Assembly (NCBI GenBank): GCA_964554475.1
Contig: CAZKOT010000012.1
Location: 1 to 32,406 of the forward strand
Direction: 5' to 3'
DNA: 32,406 nt
From: CAJKWP01 sp964554475
GTDB taxonomy: Bacteria > Bacillota > Clostridia > Christensenellales > UBA1242
Under the pieces are notes generated by a model. The model made no database searches. It was not told where the DNA came from and saw only the letters and a list, made by a program, of their open reading frames with translations. How positions within the stretch are numbered: position 1 is the first letter of the stretch; each line of letters starts with the position of its first letter. The position numbers and the translations under genes are program-made. This document shows, one piece after another, positions 17,201 to 27,300 of this stretch.

Positions 17201-17926
17201 TCTTGTTTTTCTCGCAAATTCTAATAATGCTTCTTCTTGAGTTTTTTGAATTTCTTTGTCAAGAACATTTCTAATATATTCATTATTACCAAAGATTTTT
17301 AATATTTCTTCTTTGGTAAAACCAAAACATTTTAAGAAAATCCCTAAAGTGATTTTACTTCCCCTGTCTAAAACAATTTTTAAAATTTCATTAGCACTCT
17401 GTTCAATTTCAATCCACATTCCACGCATAGGAATTATTTGTGCTCGGAGAGCAACATTATCCTCTCTTTCGTTTGTAAAATACACACTGGGCGAACGAAC
17501 AACTTGTGAAACAACAACTCTTTCAATTCCATTAAAAACAAAAGAGCCTTCCTCTGACATACAAGGAACATCTCCAAGAAAAACTTCCTGGTCAATTGCT
17601 TCACCGGTTTCTTCAACAACAAAACGTACCTTAACTTTTAACGGAATAGTGTAAGATGCTCCCCTTCTTTTACATTCCTTCAGTGAATATTTTGGTGGAG
17701 TTGACAAATCAATTCCTAGTAAATAAAATTTAGCCTTTCCGCTATAATCACTAATGGGAGAAAATTCCTCAAGAACATGCTTGATTCCGTTATCCAAAAA
17801 ATCACGGTAAGCGTTTTTTTGGATTTCGAGTAAATCCGGAACCGGTAAAATGTCATCAAGTTTTGCAAAACTAAATCTTGTTGTTTTGCCGGATTGAATT
17901 TTTTTGAAGTACGCTCCTTCTTGCAT
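14216..17926 (-). CDS. rpoB: RNA polymerase beta subunit
   Basis: 1236 residues, full length for Firmicutes. Conserved blocks run from DILPVPDLLEIQKNAY at the N-terminus through the rifampicin region (about 482-513), GRHGNKGVVS and FGGQRFGEMEVWALEAYGA near the end, with an acidic C-terminal tail. The rifampicin region differs from the consensus: Gln501 at the place of E. coli His526, Lys504 for Arg529 and Ile493 for Asn518. Downstream, Ala replaces Pro560 and Ser543 replaces Asn568. Asp516 and Ser531 equivalents are kept. ATG 17926 has AAGGAG eight bases upstream. It is not preceded by rplJ-rplL, as is usual, but by a 392-base leader region and then a giant surface-protein gene. Confidence 0.99.
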   Translation of the reverse strand: MQEGAYFKKIQSGKTTRFSFAKLDDILPVPDLLEIQKNAYRDFLDNGIKHVLEEFSPISDYSGKAKFYLLGIDLSTPPKYSLKECKRRGASYTIPLKVKVRFVVEETGEAIDQEVFLGDVPCMSEEGSFVFNGIERVVVSQVVRSPSVYFTNEREDNVALRAQIIPMRGMWIEIEQSANEILKIVLDRGSKITLGIFLKCFGFTKEEILKIFGNNEYIRNVLDKEIQKTQEEALLEFARKTRPTDVPSAESTRNYLNLFFFSDQYYNLSRVGRYKLNKKLSIATRITGQVAAENIVVDGEVVIKAGQKIPSDIARKIQDGGVNEVLIKINDKKHLVRGNNRVRLSSVFNCDEKELGILEEVYYPTLMQILKENKTKEKRLNAIRENAKNLMITTLTMDDILASISYYLDLLAGIGQVDNIDHLSNRRIASVGELLANAFRSGINKLASNIKETLQGKEFTEITPSQIINPRPINKAFKDFIASSQLSQLMDQINPLSGLTQKRKISAVGPGGVKKERASAEVRDIHYTHYGRICAIETPEGQSIGLISTLAGYAKVNEYGFMETPYRPVDKKTGVVSKSYQYHMADIEDVAYVAQAVEPLDKAGKFINERIICRYKNSIVEVTSEMVDYVDVSPRQFISVATALIPFVENDDSARALMGANMQRQAVPVLKPESPIVGTGLEDVVAHDCGAMILAKEEGVVSYVSATEVRVKTHHGEDVYYTTKFAKTNADTCVNQKPCCFKGEKVKKGDVLVDGYSTQNGELALGKNVLVGYMNWEGYNFEDAILISERIVKEDVYTSITLHVEEMKCRTTKLGDEEITRDIPNLGEEALKNLDEEGIVRIGAEVRPGDILVGKVTPKGETELTPEERLLRAIFGEKAREVRDTSLRVQHGRGGVVVDVQIFSRKNKDELDPGVNMMVKVYVAQRRKLSVGDKMAGRHGNKGVVSRVLPEADMPYMANGKPLDIVLNPLGIPSRMNVGQVLEVHLGLVAGSLGWKVATPVFDGASSETIQKLLVENNFPQNGKIQLYDGRTGEAFANPTTVGYKYMLKLDHMVDSKMHARSIGPYSLVTQQPLGGKAMFGGQRFGEMEVWALEAYGASNILQEILTVKSDDVVGRIKTFEAIVKGQPIAEPGIPESFKVLVKELQALGLDIKILTEGKQEVSIHELSLDEHDLTLSHEVEEQLKEITLEDIGIDTIQNQGEKQEDREQTDLEGNELPKFDSSGIFDDFEDFKDEE

Positions 17927-17986
17927 CTTTGTAACTCCTTAAATTATTCAATTTTTCAAATTGAATTTTTATCTATTGTAAAAGCG

Positions 17987-18025
17987 AAAAAATGACAGAG
18001 CAATTTTATTGCTCTTTCATTTTTT
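17987..18025 (-). terminator. Terminator-like hairpin in the rpoB leader (possible attenuator)
   Basis: Outer stem AAAAAATGA (17987-17995) with TCATTTTTT (18017-18025) and inner stem AGAGCAAT (17997-18004) with ATTGCTCT (18008-18015), one mismatch between them and a three-base loop. Read towards rpoB, the stem ends in TTTTTT, as in a rho-independent terminator. It lies downstream of both predicted rpoB promoters and 61 bases before the ATG. Confidence 0.65.
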
Positions 18026-18084
18026 ACCCTAATATTAAAAAAATCCCTTGAAGATTGCCATTTTTTGTATAAACTTTCCAAAAC

Positions 18085-18113
18085 ATTTTACCACCAAAAA
18101 ATGTCACTGTCAA
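18085..18113 (-). promoter_or_regulatory. rpoBC promoter, proximal
   Basis: Minus strand: perfect -35 TTGACA (18108-18113), 17-base spacer, -10 TAAAAT (18085-18090) preceded by TGG (extended -10). The expected start is near 18078, giving a leader of about 150 bases that contains the hairpin at 17987-18025. Confidence 0.75.
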
Positions 18114-18176
18114 CAATTTACACGAAAAATTTTTTTAAAATCAAAAAACAACATTAATCATTGACAATTTAATTAC

Positions 18177-18205
18177 ATTATAAACATTATTTTTAAAAAA
18201 TTCAA
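18177..18205 (-). promoter_or_regulatory. rpoBC promoter, distal
   Basis: Minus strand: -35 TTGAAT (18200-18205), 17-base spacer, perfect -10 TATAAT (18177-18182). It lies 92 bases upstream of the proximal promoter in the same direction. The -10 and spacing are ideal, but the region is very A/T-rich, so chance is a risk. Confidence 0.6.
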
Positions 18206-18318
18206 TGCTTTTTTAAACATTCAAGTTGCAATTTCTTATAATTTTTTAAATAAAGAGTTAAAAGAAATAATTTAATAGTATTATTCAATTCAAAAAATTG
18301 TGAAAAAATTTTATTTTT

Positions 18319-21300
18319 TTAATTCCTCTCACACCTCAAACTTAACGGATTTGAACCGGTAATCCATAATAATGCGTCAAATCCAGTTTCGCCAAATGAA
18401 GGAATTGGTGCTATACCTAATTGATTATAATCATAAACATAATCATATTCTTCCAAAGGTGGTGAAGGGGAAGTAACTTCTACTGCATCAACAGTGGGAA
18501 TGTAAAAATCAATTAAACCATCTTTTAAAACTTTTAATAATAAATAATGATTTAAATCTTCTCCAACAACGCCAACATATCTTACCTGCCTTGATTGATA
18601 GTAAACAAAATCGTCAGCATCAATTAAAGCACCTAAGTAAGAATAACCAACTAATTCACCAAAGAAAACATCGTATGCTCCGCCTTCTGCACCATTAGCT
18701 TTTAAATCTCTTAATTCTATAATCAATCGAGATGTGGAGTATGTTGAATTAATATCCAAATTTCCAAATCCAAATTCACCGATTAATCCGCCTACACAAA
18801 TATTGAACTCAGCTCCATATATATCGGATTTAACCTTTACAACATTTCTAGAGTAAGAATCAGAAATAATAAATTTTGAATTTGGAGCAATTATAACCGA
18901 ATCATCTGCATCAATAGAACCAATTAAACCTCCTATTTTTGCACTTCCTATAATGTCATTTACAACAGACAATGTTCCATCTTTTACATAACATTCTTTT
19001 AAAATTTCAAATTCTTCAGAAGGATCATCATCACTAAATACTATATCACTAAACGGATAGCCTGCTGATTTGAGTTCTGCTGTTGGAATATTAGTTATTC
19101 TTCCAACAATCCCGCCCACAGTTTCAAGTCCGTTAATGCTTCCAACAAATCCACTTTTTTCAATTGTAATACTATCTTCATTTGCCCCAATAAGTTCACC
19201 GATGAGACCACCTATAATCAAAACTTGATTTGAAGTAATTGTTGTTTTAACAAGACAATTTGTTATAACGCCGCCTGTTGGTGTTTCTTGCATAGAAGGC
19301 CTAATGTTATTTTTTGTTCCCATAAGACCAACAAGTCCACCAATTGCTTTTGCAACAAAAGGAACTGTTTTAAAAAGACCGGTAATTTCGTAACTTGATG
19401 TTACAGTTGCATTTGAAATTGTTCCATAATTTTCACCAGCAATAACTCCGCCATAAACAGCACCTTGAATAAATTGTCCTTGAACAAGATTCACATTTAC
19501 GTCATCTATAATAACACCATTACCAATTCCACCAAAAAATAGACCTGCAAATTCTCCCATAACTGCACTCGTCCCGCTGATTGTAATTAATCGAACATCT
19601 CCTATCCCTGCAAGAACTCCAACAACCGTTCCCGAATAAGAAAGTTTGCTCATTGTTGAAACAGTATGATTTTTAAAAAAGAAATAATCTCCAATCAAAT
19701 CTGTTGCATCAATACTCATTTGACCTAAAGTTTTGGGACTTCTGTAAGTAGAATTTGTTGAAATTGAAGATTGTATATTGTAAAGCTTATAATTTCCAAT
19801 TGCACGCCCTAAAAGTCCACCAACAATATTTCGACCAAGAATAACTATTCCAACACCTCCATAAGCAAACCCACTAATTTTAACATTAAAAACACAACCG
19901 GAATCTAAAGTCCCAGCCAAGCCTCCAACACAAATAGTATTTGGAAGATTTATATATCTAGGTTTTAATGTAATATTTTTAATACTTCCTTGATTGTAAG
20001 AACCATTTCCAATTTTTGAAAAAAGACCTGCGGAAGCTAATGATGATGACGTATTTATTACATATCCACGTATTTCCATCCCATTACCTTCAATGTCTCC
20101 CAACATAATAATTCTATAAAGATTTGATGAAGTAATATTTTCCGCCTCATAATCAAGATTTGTAACTAATCTAAAATTATTTGTGTTAATATTATTATAA
20201 CTTGTTTCAAGAATTCGTTGTTCAAATAAACTTGCTGAAGTAATTATAAACGGATTGTAGAAACTTCCTTGTGGATTATCTCCAATGTTTTTGTAAACAT
20301 AAGTCATTACTCCAGTTTCAGGGTCCTGCATTGAATTTTCCTGGTCAATTTCTAAAACCGAGGTTGCAATAATATTTGAAGGAATGAGTTCGGGTCTTCC
20401 CAGAATAAAAATTTTATTATCATTATTAAATTGCCACAAATAAGCAGAATCAGGATAAAACCAAATGCCCTTTGTTAATTCATTAACATTTGCAAAAGCA
20501 AAATTTGTAAAAGTTGATTGTTGCGCAAATGTGGCAGTATTAATTTTTAAATCATCATTACTTGTATCAATTGCATAATTGATTTTATTATTCTCGGAGA
20601 AAAAATCAGAAAGATAAAATGAATCAGCAATGTTTCCTTGACTATTATCATAATAAAAACCAAAACTTGTCGGAGGTGAATTACTTTTTAATTGAGAAGT
20701 TGAATAAGCATTTTTAATTAAACCTTTATTCAAGTAAACAAAACCAGCAGATTTAGAAGATGTGTAAATTGGAATATTACTATAACAATTACTTATTTCG
20801 CCATTGTTTTCATAAATAAACCCTGCCACTTCTGTGGAAGAACTAATAATAAAACTTTGTGAATTAGCATAAATCGGAATTTCTCCGCTAACAGCAATAT
20901 GAACTCCGCTAACATAAGAAGTCATAATAACTCCACCGTCAGCAGTTGCTTGGGAATTATAATAAACAAACCCTGCAGTTTTATTAGCCACTTCTGAACT
21001 TGTGTTAATCAAAAGTGAATTTGCAACAAAAGAGCTAGCTATTTTTCCTGAATTATATCCTACCAAACCAGCCAAATTTGCCGAAGTTGAAAGACTTACT
21101 TCAACCCGACAATTTGTTATATAACCATTATTATTTCCAACAAGTCCTCCAACAAAATTTGAAGTTCCTACGCTATTAATGAAAACAAATCTTAAACTAA
21201 CACTTGAAAGTGTTTTTACAAAACAATTAGTAATACTACCATTGTTTTCCCCGGCGAGTACTCCAGCATAAACAGAAGAACTATTATTAATGGAAATTCT

Positions 21301-24300
21301 TGAAGTTGTTTGAATCTCAACGGTTAAATTTTTTATCAAAGAATTTGTAGCAGTACTTGTAAAAATTCCAATATTAGGTCCTAAATTTTCATATGAAAAA
21401 TTTGATATAATTATAATTTTTTTACCGTTACCATCAAGTCCGGCAATATGCGCTGTTATTGGAGTAAAATTTGTGGGCAAAACAATGTCATTAAGTAAGA
21501 TATAATATGCTCCTTCCTGCATAGAACTAAACTGTTGTGAATTGTATATCGGCGTTGGAGTGTCTGATGAACTAAGTTGATAAATATTAAAATCAAAAGT
21601 TGCAATTACATTGGTTGCATTTTCAGTTCCAAAAGCAACATAGTTTGCTCTTCCAAAGCTGTATTCATAGCCATAACTAAGTCTAAATTTGTAAGCAGGA
21701 TTAAGAGGATTATTAAGTTTCAGCGGAGTAAAAACGAAATCTCCTGCCGAAGTTTTAGAAATTGCAAAATATCCGCTTGTTGCAGAAGGAGAAACCGAAG
21801 AAACAATGTTTATCCAAGAACTTGAATTGTAAGAAAAATTTCCTTCTGAATCCATTATTCCCATTTGATATTGCCAAGATGCATTCCTATTAATTGAAGA
21901 TTCAAGCATTTTAATTACTTCAACAATTCCCGAGATGTTTCGCTCATACTCTATTGTTAAACCATTTAAAAATTCAGTTTCAAGTTTATACGAATTTCCA
22001 AGTCCAATATTAACCGTCCCTAATGTGCCGTTTTTGATAATTGTGTTTTCAAACCATTTTGTTTCGCCATCTTTGGTAATAGTTGTTCCATTAATTATTT
22101 CATTAGTTTCAACAATTTGTGTTGCTGTGGTAATATAATAATCTAAAACCACATAGTAGAGTCTAAAAGTAACACTTTGAATTATTTCATCTCCAACTTG
22201 TTTTCTTCCATAAATTTCAAAAACACCGCTAATACCTTCGCTTGAAGGGTAAGTAATTGTATTTGAAGTTACATTAATTGTTTTATTCGCAAAATTTACA
22301 CTTACTATTGAAGACTCCGATGAGGTCATTATTATTTCGTTGTTGTTGTACCCTATTGAAGAAATAATAAAATTATAAGTTGAACCCCTTGTTAAATAAA
22401 CTAAATTATCCGGTGTTGCAGTTTTTCCAACAATTGAAAATTGAACATCTTGTTTAAATTTCACTGTTACATATTCAACGGTGGAATAAATAGGCATTGA
22501 ATTTTTAAATGCAGTTACATTAAATACGAAAACATCACCATTCTTAACTCCCATAGAACTTGTATCATATTTAATATAAATATATTTTTCAAATGAAGCA
22601 CTCTCTACAATTAATGATTTGGAAATTCTTATTCCATTTGGAATTAAAAACGCTCCTAAACGGTTACTTCCATCAAGATTAATCCAAGTCAAAATTGAAG
22701 TAAGTCCGCTTGCTGCCGGCTGACCAGTAATTTCAATATAATCATAATCAGCAAAATAGGGATAAATTTCAATTCTAAAATGATTTGGATTACCAGGATC
22801 CAAGAAACTTGATTGTGGTGCCCCTGAATTAATTTGACTTATGCCTTCAAAAGAATCAACAATTATTCTTTCAATATTTTGAGTTATAAGATTTATATCA
22901 ATAGCATTGTTGATTGCAGGTGTAGAATTTGAAGATAGATTAATATAATAATGAGCTTGATAATTATTAGTGTAAAATTCATAATCAAATTGTGCATTGT
23001 AAAAAATTTGAATACTCTGGAGTTTAAAAACGGTTTCTAAATTAAATTCTGTCGGTATTCCCATTGTCAAAGTTTTAAATTGAAATTGATAGGTTAAATT
23101 TTTGTCAAGATAAAAATAATTATCCATGTCAAATTCAAACATCGAATATGTTCCCACTCCGTCAATGCTAAAAGTATGATTTAATACATTAACTGCAATA
23201 ATCAAAGACTTTGTTTCGCTGATTTGCCACAACTCAATAATGGAATTGTATTCAAGTTTATTAATTTGAAGAATAAAAGATGATAATTCAGAAGGATAAT
23301 CATCACTTAGTTTTAATTTATAAATTCTATTAGTTTCAAAAACTTTGAAATATTCATCTTCGATTGGAATTTCAAAATCCCCATTCGGCAATAATTTTGT
23401 TGTTTCAATGTTAACACTGTCTGCGAAATCATCTGTTTGCATTACAACATTAAAGTTTATTTCTTCAATGGGTTCAATTGTTAATTCATCATAATTTGGA
23501 ATTATACTTATTGCACCTTTATAGTGATAAGCAAAAAAATCATAATTTAATGAGCCAGATTCGTCATTAAATAAAGTTTCAGAAGAATATATTTTTCCGT
23601 TATAATCAAAATTTAACATCGAATAAATACTAAAACTTGTCAAACCGTCGGAATTCACAGCTTTTAGTGCATATGAATTTCCAATTTGAATAAATTCAAC
23701 CGTTCTTTCGCCCACCACTTCATTTTTGTCAACTAAGGAAAATTCACTTCCATTGAAAAGTGAAATATAGTAACCACTACCAACCAAAACATCAATATGA
23801 GAGAAAACAACCGAAAGTGTTAAAATTTCGTTTTCATAAACGTTAACTTGCTTTCCGTTTGAAATAATATTTTCAGTAATAGCAGCAGAAGAAGCATAAA
23901 GAGTAAAACCATCTGCAGCATTAACCACATAAATGAAAACATCTTTTCTAAGCCGAGCATTAAGCGAACTTAACACAGCAAGTTGTGCAATTCCTGTTCC
24001 TCTAATAAATAATTGTCCATTATTTTGAACAGTAATTATATTTGTATTTAGTGAAATAATTAAAATTTCACCTTCAAAAATAAAAGGTAAATCATATATA
24101 TTTTTTTCTTTCAAATAGCCTTGATTTGAACTGTCTGTTGCTTCATAGTAAAACAAATAAGACATAAGAACTGCATCAGGGTCATCAATAAATTCTCCTG
24201 GATTTTCGGGATCAGGAATCAATGCATTTAATCTATTAATTGTTTGTTCGGGGTCATTAAATAACGAAGCAGTTTTTAAAGCAAATTGTCTTTGAATATT

Positions 24301-27300
24301 TCTTGAAATTGTTCCTATAAACAAATCTCCGTAATAATTGTTTATTGTTTCATAAATAGGCTGAGTTGTGTCAATGAGTTCTCTTATTGTACCGATATAA
24401 GTTTCACATTTTAAGTTGCTACTAATTGCTAACGCGTCATCATTTTGATTTAAAGGAACAATTCCATACAATCCAAAAACATTTACACGTTCAGATTGCA
24501 CAATAGGTCCACTTTCATTTATTCCAAAATGAGTTGAATAAATCATTGTTGCACCGACTCCAGTTGTGTTTCCGTCTTCAAGAGATTGAATTACACAATT
24601 TGAAATCAATCCATAAGTTTGATTAAGTGCAAAAATTCCGCCGAGATGTGCAGCGGTTGACAAGTCTTCATTTTTACTAATTAAGTAAACTCTTGTTAAG
24701 GCATAAGAAACAAGGGCGGTTTGCACAGAGGTACCAACATTTAATCCTACAAGTCCGCCGAGTTTGTTATGAGATTGAATAATTTCTATTTTACCCTTTG
24801 TTTTGATGTAATTGGAATAATTTAAATTATCCATAGCAAGCATGGGATCAATCAAATTATTAACTTGTGCAGAAATTTGCATTGTGTTTTTTCCTGCCAA
24901 GGATCCTATTTCAAATTTGAGAGCATTAGAAGAATTTGTAACATTTAGACTTCCAACAACATTAAAATTAACAATTGAGCTATAATTATCATTGTTAAAT
25001 AATTTTTTATTTGAATAAGATACTTTTGAAATGTTTCCATTATTAAGTCCAACAATTCCGCCCAAAGTGCTTTGTTCAATCAAACTTGCCGTTTTACTTA
25101 AAATGGTAAACTGAGAATTCATTATAACTGGAGAATAATTTGTATAGTTAAAAAGTTTATCAATTAAAACGTGGACAAACAAAAATTCAGTTCTATCTCC
25201 ATCTCCATCGAAATCAGAGGAATCAATAATTCTATAATAAACATAACCATCTCTTATTCTAACAAACAAAGTCTCAGTTGTATTATCGTCCTGATCATAA
25301 TCTTCATCATCTACATAATTAGGAAAATCTGCATCGGAACTATCTGTGGTAAGAGGAGTTTTTCCAAAAGCATAAGTATGGTCTATATTTGTTATAATTG
25401 TTCCATTATTAATTCCTGCTAATCCTCCAATATTTAACATCGAAGCACTAGTAAATTCAATTTTGCTTTGTCCTAAAATCACACTAACATTTTCAATCGT
25501 TGCACCTAAAGCAATTTCACCGCATAAAAGTCCAACATTTGCTCCCGAAGAAAGAGTTAAATTTATATTTCCTTCAATTACCAAATTTTTTATTTGACCT
25601 GTTATACGAGTAAACAAACCAAGATTTCCACTTCCGTTTAAAATTTTCAAACCGGTGATTCTTCCTGTTCCCAAACCATTTATACTACCTGAAAACTCAC
25701 CTAAAGAAGTGAAATTAATGCCAGTCATATCAATAGTATTAGTTAACAAATAATGTTTGTCGAGACCATTATATTTTATATCTAACAGTTCATTAACAGT
25801 AGAAATTCTAAAAGGATTTGTAATTGAACCTGAACCAACACGAATGGGAATTCGAAGTGCGCCATCAGGAGTTTGCGAAACATCCATTATATTTGCTTTT
25901 GGAGAAATAACTAAATATCCATTTCCTCCTTCAATAACGTTGTTATAATGAACTCTAACACCATTTGTAATAGGTTCAATTCTAATTAAATTTGGAGCAG
26001 AACCAATATTTGGTTCAAATGAAAACATAACATCTTTATGAACAGCCTCAATAGGATTCACATATGTCCAAAGATCTTGATAAGGATGAGATGGATCAAG
26101 GTAAACTTCTTGAATATAATTATACAATCTTACATTTGTTACTTTTTCATAATTGAGTGTTGTCACTTTTAAGGATGCTGTAAACACATCATTGTGATAA
26201 TTGATAACTATATAAATATAAAAGGAAGTAGGCAAAGAACCACTCATATCACATCTAAACATTTTTGATTCCCAAAAATAGGTTCCATAATCGGGAACAA
26301 TCAAATTTCCTGTTGTTTTTGTTGGATCTATAGAAGAAGAAAGGGTGTAAGTTAAACCAGGTGTGTTAAAATTTAAATCTGTTGGATTAAATAAAATGTC
26401 AACAGTTGCTTGAGATAAATCCTTGTAATAAAACCCAAGTGAAGAATAAGAATAAAGTGAAATTTCACGTTTCGAAAAACTAACATTTGTAATGGATAAA
26501 AAAGCATTAATAGTAAGCATTCCACTAAATTGATTTGTTGCAATAAATTGGTCATATTCATCATTTTCATCTTCAGGATCATCTTCAAAATCAGACAATT
26601 CGTATAACAAGAAATCAACAATTTTTTTATAGGTAAACTTGAATGTCAATGCTTCTTCATTTTGAATGTCGGGAGTTAATAGATTTTCAATTGTTAAAAA
26701 TAAATTTCCATCAACACTAAAAATACCCTCATTTAAAATTTCATTTTCAATCGAATAAAGAGATTCGTTAATGCCATCAAAAGAAATCGGTGAAGAAATT
26801 AATTTCAATTTTACACCCGCAACAAATTCCTGCTCAACTTTTGAGAGTTTTACCTCAATTGTAAGATTATCATTTTCATCATATTCCTTAAATGTTATTG
26901 GAGAAGAATTTGCTTCATCAACAGAAATATAAACATTTTCCAAATTTGGTATTGTAGTAATTTTTAAATCTCTTCCCACTCCATTTGGAAGAATAATTTT
27001 CCACGTGCCTGTTCCAGCAATTCCGGTCGGTGTGATTCTAATTGAAATATATTTTTCTAAATCTCCGTCTCCACTTTGGTCTATATCACCAATAATTTGT
27101 TCATATACTGGTTCAACATGAGCAAAAAGAGAAGCTCCTGGAGTTATTGGAATAACAATAAAATTATCCGTGTAAGCATCAACCGAAGCAACATATATTC
27201 CATTAAATACTGTTGGTTCATCATCAACTTTCAAATAGATTCCACTAGGTCTTCCAGGTTGAGGAATATACTTGTTTTCTAGCATTAAATTTGGAGCACC

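Larger units (their letters stand above)
17927..18318 (-). other. Gene-free 392-base region upstream of rpoB
   Basis: This region holds two tandem sigma-A-type promoters reading towards rpoB and a terminator-like hairpin 61 bases before the rpoB start (listed separately). No ORF, tRNA or ribosomal-protein gene is visible. The part just after the giant gene's stop (18206-18318) is A/T-rich with no clear terminator, so read-through from the giant gene into rpoBC is possible. Confidence 0.7.

Noticed and set aside
14815..17654. Plus-strand ORFs of 118 and 132 codons within rpoB
   Set aside because: Antisense to an intact conserved gene, with no RBS or recognisable protein features.
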